From Topomyia yanbarensis (lineage: Eukaryota > Arthropoda > Insecta > Diptera > Culicidae), in NCBI RefSeq assembly GCF_030247195.1, contig NC_080672.1:1798001-1862000 (forward strand): DNA of 64,000 nucleotides. Reading direction: 5' to 3'. This document shows, piece after piece, positions 1 through 11,500 of the stretch; the stretch's first letter is position 1, and every line of letters begins with the position of its first letter. The notes below the pieces were generated by a model that made no database searches, had not been told where the DNA came from, and saw nothing but the letters and a program-made list of their open reading frames with translations. The position numbers were made by a program, and so were the translations under genes.

Positions 1-1263
1 ATCCAGTATCGTTGCTTGCGTATTGCCTTGGGTTGCATGCACTCGACACATACGATGAGTTTAGAAGTGCTGGCGGGCGTCCTTCCGCTGAAAAATCGAT
101 TTTGGGAACTCTCATATCGATTGCTCATCCGATGCGATATCTTGAACCCGTTGGTAATTGCAAATTTCGAAAGGCTTGTCGAGCTCAATTCTCAAACCCG
201 ATTTATGTCCTTGTACTTCGATTACATGGCACAAAATATCAATCCTTCTTCATACTATCCCAACCGTGTCAATCTCTTTCATGCTTCTGATTCAACTGTA
301 TTCTTCGACACATCCATGAAAGACGAGATTCGTGGAATCCCGGATCACATACGTCCGCAAGTGATCCCAAGCATCTTTCATAGTAAATTTCGAGAAGTCG
401 ACTGCAACAAGATGTTTTACACCGACGGGTCAAGCCTCGACGGCTCCACTGGCTTCGGTATATTCAATCAAAACCTCACCGCCTCATTCAAACTCAATGA
501 TCCTGCTTCAGTTTACGTCGCAGAACTTGCTGCTATTCAGTATACCCTTGGGATCATTGATACTTTGCCCACCGATCATTACTTTATTGTCTCGGATAGC
601 CTCAGCTCAATCGAGGCTCTCCGTTCAATGAAACCTAGAAAGCACATTCCATATTTTCTGGGGAAAATCTGGGAGCGCCTGCGTGATTTGTCTGTAAGAT
701 CGTACAAGATTACCTTAGTTTGGGTTCCCTCGCATTGCTCCATTCCAGGTAATGAAGAAGCGGACTCTTTAGCTAAGGCGGGCGCTTTACAAGGTGACAT
801 ATATGAAAGACCAATTAGCTTCAGCGAATTTTTCAGTATTACTCATCAGAGAACCCTCGAAAGTTGGCAAACTTCATGGAGCAATGGTGAACTGGGAAGG
901 TGGCTACATTCGATAATCCCTAAGGTATCGACGAAACCTTGGTTCAGAGGGATGGATGTGGGTCGGGATTTCATTCGCGTGATGTCTCGGCTCATGTCCA
1001 ATCACTACACGCTGGACGCACATCTCCGGCGTATTGGGCTCGTGGATAGCGGCATCTGCGCTTGTGGCAACGGTTATCACGAAATCGAACATGTTGTCTG
1101 GGCATGCGCCGAGTACTGTTCTGCCAGATCTCAACTATTCGATTCCCTTCGGGCCCGAGGAAGATCACCCAATGTCCCGGTTCGAGATGTACTAGCAAGC
1201 CGCGATATTCTCTACATGTCCCTTATATACACGTTACTCAAAACCATCAATATCCAAATTTAA
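1..1263 (+). mobile_element. 3' part of ORF2 of an I-like non-LTR retrotransposon (RNase H and C-terminal domain)
   Basis: An open frame runs from the left edge to the TAA at 1261-1263, so the element starts outside the window. The middle of the frame is an RNase H type I domain: FYTDGSS carries the first catalytic Asp (codon at about 421), followed by the Glu in YVAELAAI, SDS in the third position and VPSHCSIPGNEEAD with the last Asp. After it comes a Cys/His motif (CACGNGYHEIEHVVWAC) typical of the C-terminal domain of LINE ORF2 proteins. An RNase H after the reverse transcriptase is characteristic of the I group of non-LTR elements. The reverse transcriptase and endonuclease are not in the window. 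The frame has no internal stop, so this copy may be young. Clade assignment beyond 'I-like' is inference. Confidence 0.85.
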
Positions 1264-2120
1264 ATGCCCCTATCTTGTCTCTTATCATTCCCAGAAGTGC
1301 CCTCTTCCGCCTACCGTACCCCAACGATGGTTTGATACGACTCCAAGACGAGACAAAACATCTGTCGAATGAACCAACAGCACGAGATCTACAGTACAAC
1401 ATCACACACGCAGCGCGGTGTGTTCCCGATCCGTATCTGAGCCGTACTACGAAATCGTCTGGAGGAACCCCTGCCGGCTCGAGGAAAACCGCCCGGCGTC
1501 CCAATACTTGATACATCCGTTCGAATCTGTAATCCTGGTCGTTGATTCCTGATACCGGAAACTGAAAGTTTATATCCCCCCCCGTTCAGCCTTGTCCACC
1601 CTCTCTCGCATGTCTCTGATACACAGATGTATGACTTCACCCCCTTCTCCCCTTGAATATATTCCCAAAACTTATGTGCTTAGTTTTAGTTGATCAATAT
1701 TTAATCTCGATAAGAAATGCCCAACAGTACCACTACTTTAAAATAGCCCTAATTAATTCCCCTTAATCTAGAACCACTCTTTCTACTTATTTCTAGTTAA
1801 TAAGCTTGTAAAATGTTCCGCTTAGTTAATAATTAATTTCTCCTACAATCTTTCCCTTCTAAAAATCATAAAGTGAATTACTATACAAAGAACACACAAA
1901 ATAACCCGTCCCCCAAATCTTACGAATATTATATTATACCCTCTTTTATATGTGTAAGTTAGCTGTAAAGTTTTTTTTTTAGTTTCATTATATAAAACAA
2001 AATAATATTGAAATGTGTAACCCCCTAGTTTTAAGAAATTCAAAATGTAAAACAATGAAAAAATGGCACCTTTAAGCTAACGCATACGTGCCTTATCAAA
2101 TAAACAAATTGAAAAAAAAA
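1264..2120 (+). mobile_element. 3' UTR and A-rich tail of the I-like LINE
   Basis: The sequence after the ORF2 stop has no open frame of note. It runs into an A-rich end at about 2108-2120, after which base composition changes. An A tail is the expected 3' end of a target-primed retrotransposon. The exact boundary and the target-site duplication cannot be fixed because the 5' end is outside the window. Confidence 0.5.
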
Positions 2121-3110
2121 GTTGCCGAAACAAACAAGGGCCGTCGTGTGTGTAACATCCGTAGTCCAATATTTAGACTGTTTAAAACACTGCAAGCTCC
2201 AAACAATAATGTTTGTTCGTTTGGTGGGTGATCGTAATAATTTAGAACGGAACTACTCAGCCATTGAACGATAAACCTCTCGATTGTCAAAGCCAATACG
2301 GCATGAGATCTTGACAACCAATCCTTATTTAATTGAGCCATGATTCAGCTTAAGGGGTTTACTATCTTTTTGTGTGGAAAAATTAAGGAAAGTTTGGATT
2401 TTTATAAAGGTATAGCGTACGATAGTTTCATTCTAATTTATTTTATTCATAGATTCGCGTAACGCTTTTAGGGCGGTTGTGACTTATGGTGGAGGGAGAG
2501 TAATGAAAAAAATCATTAATATGACATACCCTTTCCATATCGTTATCACACATTTCGAGATAATCGAGTTTAAAATTTCAAGTTACCGCTACTCTTCTCA
2601 CACAAGGCGCACTTTGAAATGTAGTAACTTTCGATATATGTATTACTTGGATCTCTATGAAACCTGGGAAAATGTTCTCAAGTGATTTTATTTTCAGATA
2701 AAGCAGGAATTTCCGATTTCTTGAATTGAGAGAAAAATAACGGTATGTAACACCTTAAAGGAACATAACTAAAAAAGCACGCACATTAAAATATTTTCGA
2801 CTGTAAATAACAAAGAGGTAATGAATCGTATAATTTGGATGGCAATAAATATAAAATATTTGCGCTCCTTCCTGAACGAACAGACCAAATTAAATGCAAT
2901 GACAATTGTTCTTGCGTGAGGTATTTGCTCACATCAGCTGAAAGTTGGCTTTATTTTATACACACCAAATAGCTTTGGTGGAAACAAAAACAAACGGCTG
3001 TGTAATCACTGGTCCGAAAAATGTTGCTCTCGAAAATTTGCAACCTAAGACACGCGAACTACTGTTGACGAGTTCTAGTTCTACGTGTATGGAGGGACGA
3101 ACAATTGAAA
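2121..3110. other. intergenic sequence, no feature seen
   Basis: This is AT-rich DNA upstream of the Draper-like gene. Only short chance open frames are present on either strand, and I see no conserved domain, RNA gene or promoter that I can defend. Confidence 0.4.
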
Positions 3111-3309
3111 TACACTCAGGTTTTTTACGCGGGAGATACAGGCCGCGTAAATTAAAACCGCGTAAATTTCAAAATCCGCGTTAATGGGAACCTCGTTAAT
3201 GGATACCGCGTAAATTAAAAAATCCGTGTGAATGAAAACCGAGTAAATTTGAAAATCAGCGTAAAAAAAATTCCGCGCCGAAAAAACCGCATAAAAAAAC
3301 CTGAGTGTA
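3111..3309. mobile_element. short inverted-repeat element (MITE) made of CGCGTAAA-type repeats
   Basis: The element begins TACACTCAGGTTTTTTACGC and ends with its near-perfect reverse complement at 3287-3309. The terminal TA can be read as a TA target duplication. The 200-bp interior is built of degenerate copies of a motif like CCGCGTAAATTTCAAAAT. It encodes nothing. A second, longer member with related termini lies at 56742-58049. Confidence 0.75.
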
Positions 3310-4273
3310 CATATGGCAAATGAAATTTTAATGCTCATTCGAAGACGATACACAATCTCTCTTTCTGACTACTTCAGTATCAGGCATTTCACTAGAACAG
3401 ATGTGACAACCAATTTGCACCATAAATTAACAGTTAGAAAGAGCACAATTAACACTTCCACGCTTGGTTGGTTAATTTTAGGAGCCGTAGTTGTCCTAAT
3501 TGAGGTGTTGGCAAATGCGTGCTGAAAGTGGAACCATGTTCCTGTTGGCAACCGACCACACAATGGAAACGATTTAAACAATCACTTTTAATAGCGAGGT
3601 AATTTCACACCCCGTGGTGGTAAATAGAAGTACCGATCTACTCCTACAACTACTGGCGCCTATAGCAGTTATGTGCTGTGATGAAAACTTTAGTCATAGA
3701 AAAAAAAATATCCTCAGGTTGTCTGTGTGAGTCTTCTTCTTTCATCAACAGCGCCAACTCTACGACTGTGCTGGAGTAGTTATGAAGTGAACCTTGAGTG
3801 CATAAACACTTGACCGTTTTCCATCACTGCTTCGCGGGACAATTGCAGCATATGAACGTGTGTAATTGTGCCTTTCGACAAAACAACCCCATTTTAGATA
3901 GAATTCGTAAGATCTACGAATGGACTGTTATGTGAGTAATGCCACAGATCTGCATTTGAAATTGTTATTTCATACCTTTTCCGATCAAAAGGAAATATCT
4001 GTAACGCTATGGAGTTGATGTCATAAATTAGATTTGGGTAGTTAAATAACGAAAAAATATGACAAACTGTTTACAATAAATGATATAATTGTGAAAGCAT
4101 TTCGTTATGATCTTCTGAGCGGATTGCGATCGGATCGATTATTTTCGGACGTGGTGCATAACCTTCGTCGCAACTTCCTATCTTTCCGTCACAATTATCA
4201 AGAGTTGTTAAATAATATTCATTTCGCACATACAAACACTGCTAACAGTTTATTTTCTTTCTTTCTTTCGCAG
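3310..4273. other. upstream region of the receptor gene, no coding feature seen
   Basis: This is AT-rich DNA between the MITE and the probable 5' UTR exon. At 4250-4273 a pyrimidine tract (TTTTCTTTCTTTCTTTCG) followed by CAG looks like a 3' splice site, which suggests that a first non-coding exon lies upstream. I cannot place that exon or the promoter. Confidence 0.3.
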
Positions 4274-5122
4274 ATATCGTTGATCGCTATCAATAGCTCT
4301 CGCATCCCACTTGTTGCACTCTATCATCAGTCTACAAGATGATGCATCAGCATCTCAATCAGTAAACAAAGAAGTGAAAAGTCCACCACCAGCGAACCGT
4401 ACTCTTAACATATCCACTACCACTGATAGTGTGAGGGCTGTTGTTATCAGCTGTAGAAGGAAGTGCGGGCTTCAGTTCTATCGCGAGCAATTGAAAAATT
4501 ACTGCATCTGCACACAGACCCGCACGAATACATCGTCGTCGATTTGATCCGTCGAGTGTAAATGTTCGTTCTTCCTGTTTCACTTTCGTTGGTGCGCGCT
4601 AAGCTGAGAATCGTTTGAAGTTGTTGGTTTAGTTCATGTTTCATTCAGTACATCGACTGATCGGTGTGTGTGTGTGTAGTAGATACAATCAACGACGCCT
4701 AGCCGATTACGAAACTGTAAAGTGTTGCAGCCCCTATCGATCTGCAGAGGAAGGCTGAATCATGAACAAGTCGGTTCTCATGCTCTCCAATCAATTTGCC
4801 AGTTGGTCGTGATTCTCAAATCGCACGTGTGCGTTTCAGCGACACTAGGAAAAATCTTTATGAATGAAACTACAGCAATCAGTGGCACAAATGTGGAATG
4901 CTCCACGAAGGAAACAAGTGTGACTCAAACCGATCTCGAAAGGAAAAATAAATATATTCGCTAGAAAAGCTGTGGGAGAATGTGAATAGTTCGATGCATT
5001 TAATCGTGAAGCCAACAAAGTATTTGTGAGCAGACGTGTTGTTTATTTTTTATGCAATTGTACACATGTTTATATACAAATCTTTTAATCGTGTGCTCGA
5101 TTGAAACAAAAAATTAGTCACA
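4274..5122 (+). other. probable 5' UTR exon of the Draper-like gene
   Basis: The stretch lies between a convincing acceptor (pyrimidine tract plus CAG at 4271-4273) and the start codon at 5123. It contains several upstream ATGs and short frames, none with a recognisable product. It could be one long 5' UTR exon or contain a further intron. Transcript data would be needed to decide. Confidence 0.35.
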
Positions 5123-5558
5123 ATGAAATATCAACGACTGATAGGTTGTAGGACGCTAGGATTAGGTGTAGTTCTGTCTGCCATTCTGGTAGCAGGTCAA
5201 CTGGATAAAGTGGTGGTCGACGATGATTTGGAGGGGCCGAATGTGTGCAAGGAGGTCGAGCAGTTTCAACTTTTCGTTACTGCTCCCAGAGAAGTTACAT
5301 ATCAGGAGCGATATCAGAAGTGGTGTGTTGCTGTCCCACCCCGATGCTCGGCGTACAGGGTGAAAACGAAAATCGTGAATGAAACCACCAGTGTGACGAA
5401 GGAGAGAATACTGAAAAAGTGCTGCGGTGGGTACGAGAAGAACGATGCTGGTCTGAGGTGTATACCAGTTTGCAGTAAAGGTTGTAAGCATGGAGAATGT
5501 GTTGCCCCAGAGGAATGTCGCTGCGATGAAGGATACGTCGGAAAGACGTGCAATATAA
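5123..5558 (+). CDS. drpr: receptor exon 1: signal peptide, EMI domain and first EGF
   Basis: The exon starts with ATG and a hydrophobic leader ([14 protein letters not shown]). The EMI domain follows, from NVCKEVEQ to the paired cysteines in KKCCGGYE, with the WC motif in QKWCVAV. It ends in an EGF ([18 protein letters not shown]). The donor GTAAGT at 5559 follows a split Asn codon (phase 1). The same frame reads on for a few codons into the intron and stops at 5582-5584, so an unspliced product would be EMI plus a single EGF. Confidence 0.92.
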
Positions 5559-8500
5559 GTAAGTTCATCATAGAAATACTCTAACCTTGAATGTGAGTTT
5601 AATCTTCATAGATATGATTCCATGTTAATAATCAAAATTTGGTAATAAACTAGTTATTTATACTGGTTTGTTGGAAAGATACAGTCTTTCCGATCACTGA
5701 TCTTTGGACTCGTCAGTTTGCGTTATGAGTAGAATACTTCTAACATTTCAAATTTTTCGCCCGGGATTTCACCCTATTTTTTAACTTGAATATCTGCTGT
5801 TGTACTGAATGAAAACATTAGATGTGCGCTATCTGATTGGAAACAATTGTACAACAATTTTGTAACTAATTCTGTAGAATGTACAATAAATGAAAATAAC
5901 AAAAATAACGGATTTAGTGAAAACGGTTATTATCTGTGCCATGATTGGTCCGTACACTTCGATTACAAGCGAGCCAGACTAGTTTTCGTTCTAAGCTCCA
6001 CCTCTTTGACGATGGAAGTAAACTATTTTTGTTCGTTGGCCGGCCCTTTTGGCTTCGATCATAAACTGAACCAAGTATAAATCCGGGGGCGAGTGTGGCA
6101 TCATTCGTGTGTCACACTCGTGCTAGCTACACCAATACGTCCTGTCGACCGAATTCATCGTTTGCTGAGATAGGGTTATTACGGCTAGCTGAAGGTTCCG
6201 GAGCACCCGACTACCTGCCAGCAGTGATGCAATATCTTGCCGCCAAAGTATTGGAGTTGGCAGTAAACGCTGTCCGTGACAATAAGTAGACAAGGATCAT
6301 CCCTCGTCATTTGCAAATGAGCATTCGAAATGACGTAGAGCTGAACAAATTGCTCTCCGGTGTGAATATTTCCCTGTGTGGTTTGTTGCCTGATATTCAG
6401 GCCATTCTACTGCCAAATAAGACCGAAAAGAAGGCGTTGAATTAAGTCGTTCGTTATTGGTAGATGAAGCGATGCAAAAAAAAGATGGGTGAGTAATGTT
6501 TGTGACATAACCGGAGTGTCCTACCTGGACATCACCTCAAAATTTCATTTTGGATTTTTCAAAATTTAACATTTTTCTGTGTTTGTAAACAGATTGATTA
6601 GAGTTTACTTAAAATATTAAACCTTGAGGACAAAAGTTAAATTTTTTGCAGAACTTCAAAGGTGAAAAAGATGATTAATTTAAAAAAAATCTGTATTCAA
6701 AGCACTTATTTGAATGAAGATATTTTTGTAGTGAAGATTCTGATTAGAGTCAAACTGTCTGAAAGTTTATTCGTTGGGCTTACACTTACTTTTCGAATTA
6801 GTCGATACAAGCCTTGCTTCTAGCTCAGACATGCAGAATAAATAATAAATCATGCGCTAAATAAGTCATAATGTTCAAAGTGTCTGTACTTTTTTAAGCA
6901 GTTCGGAAGATGACTTGTACTACATTATACTTGAAAGGTGGTGAACTTTCCAAAAATGCATATCTTGTTTTGCCACTTTTTAGCCGGAGTGATCGAACAC
7001 GTTAACTTACAAAGGAGGTATGAAAAAAGGTGGTGAAGAGGACGCGTGGTGGTGTTTGACTACACATGGTTCGTAAAGTAATTTACATATGTCTCTCAGA
7101 ATTAAAAAATGATTGAAAAAATGTACATTCTGTTAAAAAATCACCCCAATTAATTTTTTGAAAATCAATTTTCAGATATAATGAGCATTATATTCCTAAA
7201 TCTTGAATTTAACAACCTCCCCAAGTGTCAACATAAAGTTGAAACAATAAAACAAAAAATAAGCAATCAAAGAAGTTTTCATCAAATTCGGGTAACTTTT
7301 GAGGTTTTGTCCGACTTTCGTATGGAGGGTGATCACTGAGTCGTGACTACATTTCGAGATGTTATTAAATGATAATAATGACCTTTTAACGGAATCACGT
7401 ATGAATGGGAGATTTCCAATTATTCTTTAATAATTATGGTGGTTCGGAAAAGAACCTTTTTTGTTTGCTTTGGTGTGTTCATGAGCGATGCGCTGGATTC
7501 GGGTTTATCTGTTGTTCATGAATGCAGGATGTTGCGTAGGGAACCAGAATCGCCAAAGTTACTCACCCTTTCCTGCTTCTCGCTATCATAGGCCGAAATG
7601 CCATTCACTGAACTAAAGATACCAAGTCAATTACACAGCGCGATACAGTGAGCTGCAGCTGTGGATTTGAATCGGGAAGGCTACCGTGTCAAATAATGAC
7701 CGACAAGTTTGTCGCGGTTTGCAGACAGGGAAAAACTTGCACCTTTATTTAAGCCGAGAATACTAAAACGATTAACAATTTATTGATGCTACTTCTTCGA
7801 TGACTTGGTTGTAACAGGTTCATCTGTTGCTAGACGAATGCTTCGGCACAGTAGCCCTTTCTCAGCAGATGGTGGATTCAGCCGACAGGAAACTGGAGAC
7901 CGGCACGAAACGAGCCGGTGTCCCCTTCACCTTTGCTCCGTTACCACATCCACACATAGCGAGCATATGTGTGGTGTAGCCAGCACAAACGTAACACACG
8001 AATGATGCCACACACGAATAAGGAATGAGCTTCAGTTAGATGATTTAAAATCGGCTTTTTTCCGTGTGTATGTATGCTAATTTTGACCTGTCGGAAATGA
8101 AAATAAATAGTTGATGAAGGAAAAGATGTTCAAATTTAATTCTTGGTTGATGGTTTTATTGCGCTGATAAGGGCTAATTTGCTTCCCAAAGCAAAAAAAA
8201 TCTCTGGGTTGGAGATTTTTGTTCTACTTGGCCCTCGTTACTTGCACGAAGCTGTACAAACTAATTATTACGGTCAGTCCATGTAGCCGGCTGAATCCTT
8301 ATAATCTCCTTCCCTCCTGATGTTGAAATTTAATCTCCGGCCATCCAACAAGTTTGTCTAAGAGAAACTGACTAAAATTGCAATTCTTTCTGTTCAAGAT
8401 TTGTGGCTCGGTGCATGAAATTAGCGGTAACCAATCGCAAACTGGCTTCAGTCGGGTGCTTGAAAATCCGATTTTTCGTTGTGTATGTTACTTTTTAACC

Positions 8501-11500
8501 ATTAGAAATGAAATAAAATAATTGGCTACCCGAGCAAATACTCATGGGTTCAAACACCACATAGCCCCTTGAAAAGACCATAAACATGGTCCGTGCCAAA
8601 ATTCACAACCATCAAGACACCATGGTCTCAGTAACCTATAAATATACCAACATATGGTATTTTATATGGGATCCCATTTCAAACACCCATGTCAAACCCC
8701 ATGAGCATGGGGGTATTATGGGCTTTTCGTTTGCTCGGGTACCAGGTAACGACACAAACTGATTCATCCACCAGCCGTATACAGCTCACAAATATTTCCT
8801 TCTCGGTATTGTACAGCCTTTCGAGCAGATGCTTCTCGGTCGCTCTAAACAGCTAAACACGAACGATGAACAAATCTGTAGCTGACTTATATTTACAACT
8901 TTTCATCATTTGAGTGTTCGGTTTGTGCACCATATTGATCATATTTTCTTTTGATGTGTCTATCATAACTAAGCTGACCAACTTTGACGAGAAAATCCGT
9001 ACACCATTCTGCAATGGAGCACGAAAGTTCATCACTGCCAGGCGCACTATCCGCATGGTGTACGGATGTTTTCGACAGAGTTGATCAGCTTAATCATAAC
9101 ACATTGAATGCATCTAGTTTTAACTTTTCTACATCATAATGTCCTTCAACCCTATTCGATTTATGGCATGCAAAGTATTTTTAAATTGCAGTCGTCGTAA
9201 AGACCTTACGCCCGCACATCTGAACCGTACGCTCAAAATCACATATCCCGTCTCGCCTGGAATTGTAGTCAATGACAATGTAGTCTGACGGGGAACCCTT
9301 CCGAGAACCCAGCTCTACATCTCCAGTAGGACAAATCTCGCAAACAAGGAGATGATTCCGGAGTCGCAAGAAGCTTTGATCAACCTCTACCTCTAGTGGT
9401 CCTACCAAAATGACACATTATAAATTGGCGTGTGTATATGAACCATGATTCCACGCGCAAAAAAAAATACTAAAATTCAAATTTAGTACTTAACTACCAA
9501 TTTAGTACTACCCTTTTATGGTGGAAATAATGTACAAAGTGGGTTTAAAGTCAAGTTCCCTCTGGAGGTGTACTAGATTTGGTGATGAGCCCTAGTTTGG
9601 GATTATTCAAACTTGGAATGTCCCATGCCAGGACTCCCGAAGATGACAATACATCAGGTGATCTTTGGCAGCCCTTCGCGATCATCAACGCATACCTACG
9701 CCCGCGAACTCCCAAATATAACACCCCGGTGATAAAATGAACCATCTGGCATTTACAATTTACAAACGTGGTCTTAAACGTGAAACGTGTTCGCACGATC
9801 ATGAATCGGTCACATCCGGAAGTCTCTACCCTCGGTCCTAGCTGCATAGATCCATACATTCAATTGGACCAATAAAAAAATAACGCTTATATCACCTGGA
9901 CACCATGACCAGGATCTCTACGTAATACGGGGGAACTCAGTCGTTTCTAGCATCTGAACCGCACACTGAAAAATAAGTGTCAGATTCACAGTCCGCGCGG
10001 TCATTCAAGAACACACGCGAAAATCGAATTTATACACGCGAAGTTACATACACGCTAGCACACGCGACACATAAACAACCACGTGATCGAACACGTTAAC
10101 ATACAAACGCTCGAGCCCCTAGTGATGATACACAAAGACGAACATGTAATCGCGATCATCCACGCACCACATCCATGATTTCGCCACACAGAAACGCCAC
10201 GTTAATTTAGTGAACGCAACTACATATTTACAATAGTCTAATTACATGAAAAAGGTATTCGAATGCTGTCTTAATTAACAGGTTTGATCATTTTTCAATA
10301 ATATTTCATGACAACGAAAATATAGTACATTAGTTTTTCTGCTTTGTGCTGCAAATCATTCATATTTTGCAGTTCGTCTAATGTAAAAAAATCTCAGAAA
10401 TCGAACGAAACCTTTGCAACCTTTGAGAAGTTGGGGTTATAGGGCCTTTTGTCATTCATATTTAATTTTAGATAAACTGCAAGAAATGTATGATTAGCAG
10501 AACGAAGCAGAAAACTTTTAAAATAGGGGATCTTTGAGACAAAATGACCCAGTACCCCACTTTTCCGTGGTTTTCAAAAAACGAAAATATTTATATTCAA
10601 ATACTAAAATTATTTCCTTTAAGAATAGGTATGAATAATAATTTTCTAAGTGATACTTCAAAAGTTATGGGATTTAATATATTTTTCCTCCATATTTCCC
10701 ATAGTACCAGTTTCAAATACTTCAAGCGAAGTGGACGGGGGTCTAAAATTGTCCAAATGATGTGAAATTTGGCATCCGAGCTTAGTTTGACATACATATA
10801 AAAAATGAGAAGTAAAAATTGCGTAGTGCTATGAATAAAAAATGTTTAACACTTTATAAATATGTGAGGTATGGTCATTCTCGAGTGATGTGCTGGAGAA
10901 TCATTGCCCCTTTTAAGGCCATTTTAAGTAGTATGCGCATGATTGCCACAATATCTAATGTCATTCTGTAATATGTTGTAAGACCATCTAACCTGTAGTA
11001 AAAGAATGTCTAATTGGGTTTTGTTCTTCTTTTGTTGTTTCATTCGTGGCGACACTCAAAAGAACACGGGAGTATGCAAACGGAATACAATACAAATACC
11101 CACGCGATTAAAAGAACGCTCGAATCCTTCGCGATAATTCAAGCCCGGTCGCAAACGCTTTTATTCACGCTTACCTACCCCCACGCTTTCGCAATTATAT
11201 AAACGTCCTGGCGATTAAATCAGCATGGTAGCACTCACGAATTTATAAAAGCGGGCTCATGTGTCAACATACAAGCGCCCGCCCTCGCGCGATCATAAAA
11301 CATACTCGTCTGGGAGCACGCATTCTAAAATATGGAACTTATATACACTAGACAACAAATCTCAGGGCACCACAGTTGGAGACTCAGTGATATGGTAGAG
11401 CTCAACTTTTTTCGTTTATCTGAACCGTATACGACAAATTGAGAATCAGAATAACGACCGGCTCGTACATTCAAAAGCCCACGCGGATATTCATACGGAT

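Noticed and set aside
4722..4964. 80-codon frame upstream of the receptor start
   Set aside because: It lies in the probable 5' UTR and has no domain or signal. The EMI/EGF protein clearly starts at 5123.
9181..9408. 75-codon minus-strand frame
   Set aside because: It overlaps the CACGCGA-type repeat borders and shows no recognisable domain.
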